Source: Streptomyces sp. WZ-12 (GTDB lineage Bacteria; Actinomycetota; Actinomycetes; Streptomycetales; Streptomycetaceae). From it: a stretch of DNA of 64,000 nt. Below are positions 17,558-29,142 of this stretch, in pieces (the first letter of the stretch is position 1; each line of letters opens with the position of its first letter). The position numbers were made by a program, and so were the translations under genes. The notes under the pieces were generated by a model, which worked only from the letters and a program-made list of their open reading frames with translations, was not told the DNA's origin and made no database searches. The stretch lies in NCBI RefSeq assembly GCF_028898845.1, contig NZ_CP118574.1, positions 2,728,001 through 2,792,000 of the forward strand, written 5' to 3'.

Positions 17558-20020
17558 GTGCGCCTCGCCCATAGCCGTCCCGGGTTACCGCGCTATCTGA
17601 CCGTCGCCCTGTTCGCGCGGCTGGCCGAGGAGGGCATGGCCGTGGCCGCGGTCCTGCTGGCGCTCGCTCGTAGCGGGAGTGCCGCCCAGGGGGCGTTCGT
17701 CCTCACCGCCTGGATGGCGCCGCACGTACTTGCCGCTCCCCTAGTGGGCACCCTCGCCGGGCGGACCCGACGGCCTCGGCTGTTCCACCTCGCAGCTCTG
17801 GGCGGCTTCGCCGCGGCCATCGCCGCGTTGGCGATGCTCACCGGGCACGCCCCCGCACCGGTGACGCTGACCGTGGCCCTGCTCGGCGGCTGCTGCGGCC
17901 CGGTGGTGTCCGGCGGACTGTCGGGGCTCATAGCCGACTTGGTTCCCGCCGGGCCGGCGCGCGATCGCGCCTATGCACTGGACGCCGCGGTCTACAACGC
18001 CGCCTCGGTCGCCGGCCCGGCCGTCGTAAGCGTGCTGGCCGGACTGTGGTCACCGGGCCCGGCGATGGGGCTCCTCGCCGGGGCGGCGACGGTCGCCGCC
18101 GTGCTGTCCCCCGGTCTCTTCCACGGGCGCGTGCGGCCCGGCACCCGTCCGCAGGTTGGCGGGCCCGGCACGGCCGCCCTGCGGTCCGGGACCGCCGCCG
18201 GCCTGACCACCGTGGTGCACGTCCGGGAACTACGGGCGATCACCGCCGCCACCTGCCTGGCGTTCGTCGGGATCGGCGGACTGACCACCACCACGGTGCT
18301 GCTCGCCGCCCATCGTGGCCATCCGGGCAGCGGCGGCGCCCTGATGACCGCGTTCGCCGCAGGGGCGCTCACCGGGGCACTGGCCATGGCCCGGTGGCGG
18401 CCCCGCATGACGGCCCAACTGATGGCCACGGTTTCCCTGTTGGGCACCGGGGCGGCCCTCGCTGCCGCCGCGTTGGCACCTTGGCCCGAGGCCGTCGTGG
18501 CGCTGTTCGTCGTGGCCGGGCTGTGCGACGGGCCGTTGCTGACCGCGACGTTGCGGATCCGGGCCGACCACGCCCCGACGGCCGTACGGGCCCAGGTGTT
18601 CACCCTGGGAGCCGGCCTGAAGATCACGGCGGCGGCCTGCGGCTCGGGCCTCACGGGTCTGGCCACGACGCTACCGCCGCCCACCCTGCTCCTGACGATC
18701 GCCGCCCTCCAGATCATGGCGGCGCTGCTCCACACGCTCCTCCTGGCGAGCGGCCGGCACTCCACCCCGCCCGAGGACGACCGCACCGAGGACGACCACG
18801 CCGAGGGCAACCCAACCAAGGGCAACGCCATCGAGGGCAACCTCACTGCCGGCAGCCCCAATCCGGACAGCTTCACCAAGTGCCACCCCACTCAGGACGG
18901 AGCGACACAGACAAACAAACCCGGGAACGGCCCGATAGCGACACCCCACCCCCGAACAGCGCCTCGCCCCCAAGCCGCACCCACCCCAACAAAATGCTCA
19001 CCCCACCCCCGAAACACCCCAACCTCCACCCCTCTCACGCAATTTCCCACCCGCCCCCACCACTTATCCCGCCCCTTTCCCACCACTCACTCCACCCCAC
19101 CAGCCATCCCACAGTCGCCCCATAACCACTTGCCCCGCCCTTCGCCCCCGCCCAGGATTGCGGCCATGCCAGTCCTCACCGCGGGCGACGGGACCGTGCT
19201 CGCTTATCACGTCCAGGGAAATGACAAAGGCGAACCTCTGCTCTGCCTCCCGGGCGGCCCCATGCGCGCCTCCGCCTACCTCGGCGATCTGGGTGGCCTG
19301 GCGGAGCACCGCCAGTTGATCCGGCTCGATCTGCGCGGCACCGGCGCATCCGGCATTCCCGCCGACCCGGCGACCTACCGTTGCGACCGACAGGTGGACG
19401 ACGTCGAGGCGCTCCGCGCACACCTCGGTCTCGAATGCGTCGACGTTCTCGCGCACTCCGCTGCCGGTGATCTCGCTCTGCTTTACGCCGCCCGTTTTCC
19501 GGCGCGGGTCCGCAGCCTCACCCTGGTGACCGCCCGGGCGCGCGCACTCGGCGTCGAATTCACCGAGGCCCACCGCCGGGAGGCGGCCGCGCTGCGGTCC
19601 GCCGAGCCGTGGTTCCCGGCCGCCCACCGCTCCTACGAGGCGGTCTGGTCCGGCACCCCCACGGAGGCCGACTGGGACGCCATCGCCCCGTTCTTCTACG
19701 GGCGTTGGGACGGGGCGGCCCAAGCGCACGCCGCCACCGAGGTCCCGCAGACCAACGAAGGGGCCGCGGAGCGGTACGCGTCCGCCGGCGCCTTCGAGCC
19801 GGCCGCGACCCGGGCCGCCCTGGCGGCACCGGCCGCGCCGCGGGTGCCGATGCTGCTCCTCGTGGGCGAGTTGGACGGCGGGCCGTTGCCCCGCATCGCC
19901 ACGGAGATCGCCGCACTCCTGCCCGACGCCACGGTCGTCGTCCAACCGGGCGCCGGCCACTTCCCGTGGTGGGACGATCCGGAACGCTTCGCTCGGACCG
20001 TCACCGCGTTCCTCCCGTAG
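17558..20020 (+). CDS. MFS transporter fused in frame to an alpha/beta hydrolase
   Basis: The reading frame has 820 residues. Residues 1-400 form a 12-helix major facilitator (many Ala/Leu/Gly helices, GTLAGRTRRPRLFHLAALGG type loop 2-3). Residues about 405-535 are a Pro/Thr/His/Asn-rich linker, starting with five-residue repeats such as GNPTKGNAIEGNLTA. Residues 537-820 are an alpha/beta hydrolase: LRGTGASG, nucleophile elbow LAHSAAGDLAL (HSAAG), acid probably in GELDGGP, and His in GAGHFPWW. The GTG at 17558 has GGAGGGAGG. Codon 10 (17585-17587) and codon 503 (19064-19066) are TTA, implying bldA control. The hydrolase also has its own ATG at 19166 with AGGA 8 nt upstream, so it may be translated separately. 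The proteins may be a real fusion or two genes whose separating stop was lost. Confidence 0.8.
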   Translation: MRLAHSRPGLPRYLTVALFARLAEEGMAVAAVLLALARSGSAAQGAFVLTAWMAPHVLAAPLVGTLAGRTRRPRLFHLAALGGFAAAIAALAMLTGHAPAPVTLTVALLGGCCGPVVSGGLSGLIADLVPAGPARDRAYALDAAVYNAASVAGPAVVSVLAGLWSPGPAMGLLAGAATVAAVLSPGLFHGRVRPGTRPQVGGPGTAALRSGTAAGLTTVVHVRELRAITAATCLAFVGIGGLTTTTVLLAAHRGHPGSGGALMTAFAAGALTGALAMARWRPRMTAQLMATVSLLGTGAALAAAALAPWPEAVVALFVVAGLCDGPLLTATLRIRADHAPTAVRAQVFTLGAGLKITAAACGSGLTGLATTLPPPTLLLTIAALQIMAALLHTLLLASGRHSTPPEDDRTEDDHAEGNPTKGNAIEGNLTAGSPNPDSFTKCHPTQDGATQTNKPGNGPIATPHPRTAPRPQAAPTPTKCSPHPRNTPTSTPLTQFPTRPHHLSRPFPTTHSTPPAIPQSPHNHLPRPSPPPRIAAMPVLTAGDGTVLAYHVQGNDKGEPLLCLPGGPMRASAYLGDLGGLAEHRQLIRLDLRGTGASGIPADPATYRCDRQVDDVEALRAHLGLECVDVLAHSAAGDLALLYAARFPARVRSLTLVTARARALGVEFTEAHRREAAALRSAEPWFPAAHRSYEAVWSGTPTEADWDAIAPFFYGRWDGAAQAHAATEVPQTNEGAAERYASAGAFEPAATRAALAAPAAPRVPMLLLVGELDGGPLPRIATEIAALLPDATVVVQPGAGHFPWWDDPERFARTVTAFLP

Positions 20021-20092
20021 GCCCCTCGTCGCACGCGCCGCACACCACCAAACGCCAGGCGCGCACGTTCACGGGAACCCGCCCACGCCAAA

Positions 20093-20127
20093 GCGGCGGA
20101 GCCCGGTTTCTCACCGGACTCCGCCGC
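20093..20127. terminator. Bidirectional hairpin terminator
   Basis: A 14-bp stem (GCGGCGGAGCCCGG, one mismatch) with a 7-nt loop lies between the convergent MFS/hydrolase gene and nrdJ. Confidence 0.75.
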
Positions 20128-20192
20128 CCTGGTAGTGCTCAACTCATGCCCGGCGGCCGCTCATCGGCCGCCGCCCCGTCGGGGCTCCGGGC

Positions 20193-23075
<2,883 letters not shown>

Positions 23076-23199
23076 TCCGCCTCCCTGTATACGGGCAAAC
23101 GCCCATATGTGCACACAAATTCCGTGGCACGGTGTATGTCTTTCCGGAGTCGGGACGCCCTGCTCTCGTCCCGGCTCAGGTCTGGATGCTCGCCGAGCT

Positions 23200-23727
23200 C
23201 TAGTCGGCAGCGTTGGCGGGCACGGGAACGACCGGCTCGCCGGCCCCCTCGTCGGCCCCGCCGTGCGCGGGCGGCCCCTGCTCGCGCTGCTCACGCAGCT
23301 CGGCGATGGCCGCCTCGAAGTCCTCAAGTGAGTTGAACGCCCGGTAGACGGACGCGAAGCGCAGGTACGCGACGAGGTCGAGTTCCTGCAACGGGCCCAG
23401 TATGGCGAGCCCGACATCATGGGTGGTCAGCTCGGCGCTGCCGGTGGCGCGCACCGCCTCCTCGACCCGCTGGCCGAGCTTGGCGAGGGCGTCCTCGGTG
23501 ACCGGGCGGCCCTGGCACGCCTTCCGCACGCCCGCGATGACCTTGGTGCGACTGAAGGGCTCGGTGACCCCGCTCCGCTTGATCACCATCAACGACGCCG
23601 TCTCGACGGTCGTGAAGCGGCGGGAGCAGTCGGGGCACTGGCGCCGGCGGCGGATCGCCGTCCCGTCGTCCGTGGTGCGGCTGTCGACGACCCGACTGTC
23701 CGGGTGCCTGCAGAAGGGGCAGTGCAT
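23200..23727 (-). CDS. nrdR: Transcriptional repressor NrdR
   Basis: The protein has 175 residues. An N-terminal zinc ribbon ([17 protein letters not shown] and QCPDCSRRF) is followed by an ATP-cone domain ([31 protein letters not shown]). NrdR senses the ATP/dATP balance and represses ribonucleotide reductase genes through tandem NrdR boxes. ATG at 23727 has GGAGGG upstream. Co-directional with nrdJ and divergent from lexA. Confidence 0.98.
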   Translation of the reverse strand: MHCPFCRHPDSRVVDSRTTDDGTAIRRRRQCPDCSRRFTTVETASLMVIKRSGVTEPFSRTKVIAGVRKACQGRPVTEDALAKLGQRVEEAVRATGSAELTTHDVGLAILGPLQELDLVAYLRFASVYRAFNSLEDFEAAIAELREQREQGPPAHGGADEGAGEPVVPVPANAAD

Positions 23728-23867
23728 GGCTCCACCCTCCTCAACCCTCGGAAACGGAAGCACGCCAAAGAGAACCGGCGTACGACGACGGACACCTCCG
23801 GCCGGTCCCTGCGGGCCCTTCGGAGCAGCCACCAGCATAGGCGATCCCTGGGGCCCAACGGACCCGG

Positions 23868-23915
23868 CACCACAACTTGTAGGCGGCCGACCGCATCTAA
23901 GCACTAGATGTGGTG
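23868..23915. promoter_or_regulatory. Two candidate NrdR boxes
   Basis: CACTAGATGTGGTG (23902-23915) is a partly symmetric 14-mer resembling the family consensus (CTATATATAG-like core between ACA and TGT). CCACAACTTGTAGG (about 23870-23883) contains the odd palindrome ACAA-C-TTGT. Their centres are about 32 bp apart, three helical turns, the spacing typical of paired NrdR boxes. They lie about 140-190 bp upstream of the nrdR start, consistent with autoregulation of nrdRJ. Confidence 0.6.
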
Positions 23916-24212
23916 TCGGGCCGCTTATATCTGCCTACCGCGTGTCGCGTTGGCGGTGCGGGTGCGGGCCGTCCAAGAGGGTACGGGAAGCCACCCGGCA
24001 CGGGGCCCGGAGGGGCGGGGATGACACAATCGGCGACGCCGCGGCGGGCCGTCGCCGCGGTGCCGTCGACCGCCTTTCACGGCGGGTTCCGGTCGGCATT
24101 CCGGAGCGGAATCCGGACGGGAATCCGAGGTCGCGCGCCCCGGGGGCCCGAATTGCCATTCGGCTATACACCGCACCGCTTGATCAGGTCAGCCAATCGC
24201 GGAATTTTTCAC

Positions 24213-24228
24213 TCGAACGTGTGTTTGG
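24213..24228 (+). promoter_or_regulatory. SOS (LexA) box of lexA
   Basis: TCGAAC-GTGT-GTTTGG matches the actinobacterial LexA consensus TCGAAC-N4-GTTCGA at 10 of 12 defined positions. It lies 63 bp upstream of the lexA start codon, the place expected for autorepression. Confidence 0.8.
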
Positions 24229-24290
24229 CGCAACCTTTCGAAAGCAACTACCGTTGGCTAACTAGGGAGAACATTTCGAGAGGGGCCGAC

Positions 24291-25088
24291 GTGACCACTA
24301 CCGCAGACAGCGCGACCATCACCGCACAAAGCCACTCCCAGAGCCGATTCGAGCAACCGCAAAGGGCACCGCGGCCGATGGACGAGACCACGTCGGACTC
24401 CGAAGAGCACAAGCCCGCCCGCTCGTTGCCGGGTCGCCCTCCGGGTATTCGTGCCGACAGTTCCGGGCTCACCGACCGCCAGCGCCGGGTGATCGAGGTG
24501 ATCCGGGATTCGGTGCAGCGGCGCGGCTATCCACCGTCGATGCGGGAGATCGGCCAGGCCGTCGGGCTCTCCAGCACCTCCTCCGTCGCGCACCAACTCA
24601 TGGCCCTGGAGCGGAAGGGCTTCCTCCGGCGCGACCCGCACCGCCCGCGGGCGTACGAGGTCCGCGCCTCGGACCAGCCGACGAGCGCGGCGACGGAGAC
24701 CGCCGGCAAGCCCGCCGCGTCCTACGTCCCGCTGGTCGGCCGGATCGCGGCCGGCGGGCCGATCCTGGCCGAGGAGTCCGTCGAGGACGTCTTCCCGCTC
24801 CCCCGTCAACTGGTCGGCGACGGCGAGCTGTTCGTGCTGAAGGTCGTCGGCGACTCGATGATCGAGGCGGCCATCTGTGACGGCGACTGGGTCACCGTCC
24901 GCCGCCAGCCGGTCGCCGAGAACGGCGACATCGTCGCCGCCATGCTCGACGGGGAGGCGACCGTCAAGCGCTTCAAGCGCGAGGACGGCCATGTCTGGCT
25001 GCTGCCGCACAACGCCGCGTACCAGCCCATCCCCGGCGACGAGGCGACCATCCTCGGCAAGGTGGTCGCGGTGCTGCGCCGGGTCTGA
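24291..25088 (+). CDS. lexA: SOS repressor LexA
   Basis: The protein has 265 residues. The N-terminal 65 residues are a disordered extension. The winged helix-turn-helix follows ([40 protein letters not shown]). The Ala-Gly cleavage site is in GRIAAGGPI. The catalytic serine is in VVGDSMIEA and the lysine in GEATVKRF. RecA filaments trigger self-cleavage, which lifts repression of the SOS regulon. GTG at 24291 follows GAGAGGGG. The frame continues open upstream to 23910, but the SOS box and AT-rich promoter lie inside that extension, so it is not coding. Confidence 0.98.
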   Translation: MTTTADSATITAQSHSQSRFEQPQRAPRPMDETTSDSEEHKPARSLPGRPPGIRADSSGLTDRQRRVIEVIRDSVQRRGYPPSMREIGQAVGLSSTSSVAHQLMALERKGFLRRDPHRPRAYEVRASDQPTSAATETAGKPAASYVPLVGRIAAGGPILAEESVEDVFPLPRQLVGDGELFVLKVVGDSMIEAAICDGDWVTVRRQPVAENGDIVAAMLDGEATVKRFKREDGHVWLLPHNAAYQPIPGDEATILGKVVAVLRRV

Positions 25089-25106
25089 GGCCACCCCCAC
25101 GACCGG

Positions 25107-25146
25107 GCCCCGGGACGGAACCACTGCGCCGGTTCCGTCCCGGGGC
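25107..25146. terminator. Bidirectional hairpin terminator
   Basis: A perfect 16-bp stem (GCCCCGGGACGGAACC) with an 8-nt loop lies between convergent lexA and the DinG-like gene. Confidence 0.85.
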
Positions 25147-25197
25147 TCTGTACTGTCCGGGAGCCGCTCCCGCGGCGCTCCCCGGGCCCCGCCCGCG

Positions 25198-27177
25198 CTA
25201 CTTCTCCGCCGCCTCGGCCTCCTTGGCCGCCTGGTCGATGCGGGCCAGCGAGCGGCGGACCTGATTCCGGTCCGTGGTGTACCAGAAGTCCGGCATGGAC
25301 TTGCGGAGGAAGGAGCCGTAACGGGCCCGCTCCACCCGTGGGTCCAGCACCGCGACCACGCCGCGGTCACCGGTGGCCCGGACCAGCCGGCCCGCGCCCT
25401 GGGCCATCAGCAGCGCGGCATGGGTCGCCGCGACCGCCATGAAGCCATTGCCGCCGGCCTCCTCCACGGCCTTCTGCCGTGCGCTCATCAGCGGGTCGTC
25501 GGGCCGCGGGAACGGCACCCGGTCCATCACCACCAACTGGCAGTTGGGGCCCGGCACATCCACGCCCTGCCACAGCGACAGCGTGCCGAACAGGCACGTC
25601 CGGGCGTCCGCGGCGAACGTCCGGATCAGCTCGCCGAGCGTCTCCTCGCCCTGGAGCAGGACCGGCATGTCCAGCCGGCCGCGCATCGCCTCCGCCGCGG
25701 CCTGGGCGCCCCGCATGGAGGAGAACAGCCCCAGCGTCCGGCCGCCGGCCGCCTCGATCAGATCCGCCAGCTCGTCCAGCATGTCGTCGCGACTGCCCTC
25801 CCGGCCGGGCTGGGCGAGGTGCTTGGCGACGTAGAGGATGCCCTGCTTGCCGTAGTCGAAGGGCGAGCCGACGTCCAGGCCCTTCCACACCGGCTCGTCC
25901 TCGCGCGCGGTGCCCTCCGGGCCCAGGCCCAACGAGGCGGCCACGCCGTTGAAGTCGCCGCCCAGCTTGAGGGTGGCGGAGGTCAGCACCACGGAGCGGT
26001 CGGTGAACAGCTTCTCCCGCAGCAGGCCGGAGACCGACAGCGGCGCCACCCGCAGCGAGGCGCCGAAGCGGTCGTGGCGCTCGTACCAGACCACGTCGTA
26101 CTCGGAGCCGCCGGTGATCCGCTCGGCGACGTCGTGGACGTTCTCCACGGAGGCCAGGGCCTGCTTGCGGACGGCGTCCTCGTCCTGGACCGACTTGTCG
26201 CGGGTGGAGCCGAGCGCGACGATCACCGTGCGGGCGGCGTCCCGCAGCGCCATCAGGCAGTACCCCAGCTCCTCGGGGATCTCCTCCAGGCGGCCGGGCA
26301 GCGCCAGCTCCATCAGCCGCTCGAAGGTCTCCGCGGCGGTCTGGAGCTGGTCGGCCGCCTTCTCGTTGACCAGCTTGGCGGCGCGGCGGACGGCGCGGTT
26401 GACCTGGCCGGGGGTGAGCTCGCCGGTGGCCACGCCGGTGACCCGGGAGACCAGCTCGTGGCCCTCGTCGATGATCAGCACCTCGTGCTGCGGCAGGACC
26501 GGGGCGCCCTCGATGGCGTCGATCGCCAGCAGCGCGTGGTTGGTGATCACCACGTCGGCCAGCTTGGCCCGCTCCCGGGCCGCCTCGGCGAAGCACTCCG
26601 CGCCGTACGCGCACTTCGACGCGCCCACGCACTCCCGGGACGAGACCGACACCTGGCCCCAGGCGCGGTCGGAGACGCCGGGGGTCAGGTCGTCGCGGTC
26701 GCCGGTCTCGGTCTCGTCCGCCCAGTCCCGCAGCCGCAGCAGGTCCTGGCCCAGCTTGCTGGTGGGCGCGGCCTGCTCGAAGACGTCGAAGAGGCCGTCC
26801 TCCTCGTCCTGCGGGGCACCCTCGTGGAGGCGGTGCAGGCAGACGTAGTTGGAGCGGCCCTTGAGCATCGCGAACTGCGGCCGGCGGCGCAGCTGCGGAT
26901 GGAGCGCCTCGACCGTCCGCGGCAGATCGCGCTCGACGAGCTGGCGCTGGAGGGCGAGGGTGGCCGTGGCGATCACCACCCGCTCGCCGTGGGCCAGCGC
27001 CGGCACCAGATAGCCGAGGGACTTTCCGGTGCCGGTGCCGGCCTGTACCAACAGGTGGGCGTTGTCGTCCACGGCCTCGGCGACGGCCTCGGCCATGGCC
27101 ACCTGGCCGGGCCGCTCGGTGCCGCCGACGGCGGTGACGGCGGCATGGAGCAGATCGGGGAGAGAGGGCTTCGTCAT
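25198..27177 (-). CDS. DinG/XPD-type ATP-dependent DNA helicase
   Basis: The protein has 659 residues. Walker A is LVQAGTGTGKSLGYL (residues about 43-57), the DEAH-like motif is IIDEGHELVS, and the C-terminal motif is AQGAGRLVRATGD. Four cysteines between motifs I and II (YVCLHRL, ECVG, SKCAYG, ECF) match the 4Fe-4S site of XPD/DinG helicases. Family members unwind DNA 5'-3' and resolve R-loops and other structures. ATG at 27177 follows GGGGAGAGAGGG poorly spaced; a start upstream at 27204 would add 9 residues. No SOS box was found in its 42-bp upstream gap, so any SOS link is through neighbourhood with lexA only. Confidence 0.93.
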   Translation of the reverse strand: MTKPSLPDLLHAAVTAVGGTERPGQVAMAEAVAEAVDDNAHLLVQAGTGTGKSLGYLVPALAHGERVVIATATLALQRQLVERDLPRTVEALHPQLRRRPQFAMLKGRSNYVCLHRLHEGAPQDEEDGLFDVFEQAAPTSKLGQDLLRLRDWADETETGDRDDLTPGVSDRAWGQVSVSSRECVGASKCAYGAECFAEAARERAKLADVVITNHALLAIDAIEGAPVLPQHEVLIIDEGHELVSRVTGVATGELTPGQVNRAVRRAAKLVNEKAADQLQTAAETFERLMELALPGRLEEIPEELGYCLMALRDAARTVIVALGSTRDKSVQDEDAVRKQALASVENVHDVAERITGGSEYDVVWYERHDRFGASLRVAPLSVSGLLREKLFTDRSVVLTSATLKLGGDFNGVAASLGLGPEGTAREDEPVWKGLDVGSPFDYGKQGILYVAKHLAQPGREGSRDDMLDELADLIEAAGGRTLGLFSSMRGAQAAAEAMRGRLDMPVLLQGEETLGELIRTFAADARTCLFGTLSLWQGVDVPGPNCQLVVMDRVPFPRPDDPLMSARQKAVEEAGGNGFMAVAATHAALLMAQGAGRLVRATGDRGVVAVLDPRVERARYGSFLRKSMPDFWYTTDRNQVRRSLARIDQAAKEAEAAEK

Positions 27178-27219
27178 AGCGTCTGCAAGCCTACGCGGGA
27201 CCACTGACAGCAGGGTCGG

Positions 27220-29037
27220 TCACGGGACGTGCAGGGGGTTGGGGACGGTGCCGTGGACGGCGGCGTGCGGGCGGTCGCGGCGGTCGCGGTAACCGTCCAC
27301 GTGCAGCCGGTTGCGGTTCAGGCAGAGCCGCTCGATCTCCGGGGTGAGCAGGTCGAAGGTCTCCTGCCGCTCCTTGAGGTGCGGGAAGCGCTCGTGGTGC
27401 CGCAGGATCTCCGCCCGGACGAGTGACCAGAACTCCCCCTCGGGAACGCCCAGTTGGTCCTCGCACAGCGGAGCGAGGTACCGGAAGACGCCGACGAACA
27501 GGCCGGAGTGGATGAACTGGGTGAGAAATGCCGGGGGTTCGGTGAGCAGCACCGCCCGGACGTCGTCCGGCATGCCGTCGTGCTCCGGCAGCGGCTGGGC
27601 ACTGGTGTTGACGTCGTCGACGAAGTCCTTCATGGCGAGTCGGGTGGGGATGTCGTTCTCGTCGAAGACGACGATGGCGTTCTCGCCGTGCGGGGAGAAG
27701 ACCGTCCCGTACTGGTAGAGGAAGTGCAGCAGCGGCGGCAGGAGGGCGGCGAAGAGCCGGGTCAACCAGCCTTGCGGGGTCAGGCCGGAGCGGTCCACCA
27801 GTTCCGCGGTCAGCGCGCGGCCCGTGGGGTCGGTCTGGAGCAGCGAGGCCAACGTGCGGGCGCGCTCCCCCGGTACGAGGTAGTGGGTGAGCGGCTCCCG
27901 CCAGATACAGCCGAGCAACTCCTTGTACTGGTACGGGACTCCGGGCAGCCGGTCGTAGAGGGGGTGCTCCACGGTGACGGAGGCGGTCTCGCCGAGCAGG
28001 ATCACCCGCGTCTCGTCGCGCAGATACGTATCGCCGTCGCGTAGGGAGTGCATCCAGCCGGTGACGGCGGGGGCGGCGAGGGTCCGTTCGGTGGGCAGGC
28101 CGCGCCAGACCAGGGTGTTGAGGATGGACAGCGGGAGTTTGACGGTGCGCGCCTGGGGGCGGGTGAGGTTGAGGAAGGTGCGGATCGACTGCTGCGGGAG
28201 GCGGAGGTCGTTGTCAGTGGGCAGCGCGATGATGGATCCGTCGGCGAGTTGCGGGGCGAAGAGCGGCGCGATGGTCTCGTCCCACTGCCAGGGGTGGACG
28301 GGGAGGTAGAGGTAGTCGGCCGGGTTACGGCCGGCGTCGGCGAGGGTGGCGGCGAAGGCGCGGGCGGTGGCGGGGTCGAGTTCCCCGTCGTAGAGGCGAT
28401 CGGGGGTGGCGAGTGCGGGGACGCCGCGGTAGTGGGCGATGCGGCGGTGGGCGGCGAGCCAGGGCAGCCGCCGCGGGGCGCGGGCCTCGGGGGCCCAGGT
28501 TTCCGCGTCGGTGGCGGAGAAGCCGAGTCGGCCCTTGTTGGCGACCAGCCAGGGGTGGCCGGTCTGGTGGCCTTCGAGCGCGGCGTAGTCGAGGTCGGCG
28601 AGGTCCGCGGCGCTGAGCGCGGTGGCGTCCAGGCGGGTGTCGGCGGCGAGGGTGGCGGTGAGTTCGCGGATGAGGTGGCCGGTGGTGTCGCCGGACAGGC
28701 CCAGGACGGTGTCGTGGGCCCGGGTCAGGAAACGGAGGGGATCGGCGTGCGGGGTGATCGAGTCGGCGTCGACGCGCCAGTGCCCGTAGGCGCCTCTGCG
28801 GGCGGTGAAGCGGTAGGTGAGGTCGTCGGCGACGGGCAGGCGGTAGCGGGTGCGGCCGTCGGGGGCGGGGCCTTCGGGTTCGGGGGTGAGGATCTCCTCG
28901 TAGGCGAATTCCCCGAGGGTCTTGGCGAACAGCCGGCGGGCGGCGCGCTGCCAGGCGCCCTGCGACGGGGCGGGCCCGGACGCGGCGGACGGGTCAGGTC
29001 GGCCGGCGGGAGCGGAAGGACGGGACACAGGAGGCAA
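27220..29037 (-). CDS. IucA/IucC-family siderophore synthetase (second of the cluster)
   Basis: The protein has 605 residues. NIS-synthetase motifs: GHPWLVANKGRLGF (ATP-binding GHP..K.R.GF), YLPVHPWQW, KLPLSILNTLVWRGLP, and SPHGENAIVVFDENDIPTRL (named by SPHGEN), followed by a C-terminal FhuF-like helical part (RAEILRHHERFP). It ligates an amine or hydroxamate arm to a carboxylate, using ATP. TTG at 29037 has GAGGAG 7 nt upstream and is preferred over GTG at 29028. Compared with rhizobactin genes it occupies the RhbF place, and so may act on the second carboxylate. That comparison is inference. Confidence 0.92.
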   Translation of the reverse strand: MPPVSRPSAPAGRPDPSAASGPAPSQGAWQRAARRLFAKTLGEFAYEEILTPEPEGPAPDGRTRYRLPVADDLTYRFTARRGAYGHWRVDADSITPHADPLRFLTRAHDTVLGLSGDTTGHLIRELTATLAADTRLDATALSAADLADLDYAALEGHQTGHPWLVANKGRLGFSATDAETWAPEARAPRRLPWLAAHRRIAHYRGVPALATPDRLYDGELDPATARAFAATLADAGRNPADYLYLPVHPWQWDETIAPLFAPQLADGSIIALPTDNDLRLPQQSIRTFLNLTRPQARTVKLPLSILNTLVWRGLPTERTLAAPAVTGWMHSLRDGDTYLRDETRVILLGETASVTVEHPLYDRLPGVPYQYKELLGCIWREPLTHYLVPGERARTLASLLQTDPTGRALTAELVDRSGLTPQGWLTRLFAALLPPLLHFLYQYGTVFSPHGENAIVVFDENDIPTRLAMKDFVDDVNTSAQPLPEHDGMPDDVRAVLLTEPPAFLTQFIHSGLFVGVFRYLAPLCEDQLGVPEGEFWSLVRAEILRHHERFPHLKERQETFDLLTPEIERLCLNRNRLHVDGYRDRRDRPHAAVHGTVPNPLHVP

Positions 29038-29117
29038 GGTGGGACTCCTCGGTGCGGGACCGGCCGGGCACGTGCGGGGGACAATCGGGCCGGCGGGATG
29101 GATGACGGAGCGGGCCA

Positions 29118-29137
29118 GGGCCGTCGACGGACGGCCC
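29118..29137. terminator. Hairpin inside the siderophore operon
   Basis: GGGCCGTC pairs with GACGGCCC around a 4-nt loop, in the 105-bp gap between the GNAT gene and the downstream synthetase gene. It may attenuate or stabilise mRNA segments within the operon. Confidence 0.45.
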
Positions 29138-29142
29138 CGGGG

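Larger units (their letters stand above)
23728..24290. other. 563-bp divergent nrdR/lexA promoter region
   Basis: Holds the NrdR boxes (23868-23915) and the lexA SOS box (24213-24228). Between them, at 24080-24140, ATTCCGG and GGAATCCG repeats make a small imperfect hairpin array (ATTCCGGAGCGGAAT). The plus-strand frame through it is open but not conserved in character, so I see no extra gene. Confidence 0.6.

Noticed and set aside
17290..17572. Longer CGNR protein with Trp-Val and Glu-Val repeats
   Set aside because: Would be encoded by microsatellite DNA with rare codons and would overlap the divergent MFS start.
23910..24290. N-terminal extension of LexA by 127 codons
   Set aside because: It would include the SOS box and an AT-rich promoter; LexA family length and the GAGGGG before GTG 24291 support the shorter form.
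23076..24290. Cobalamin riboswitch for nrdRJ
   Set aside because: No B12-box-like or long structured leader could be recognised; NrdR boxes explain regulation.
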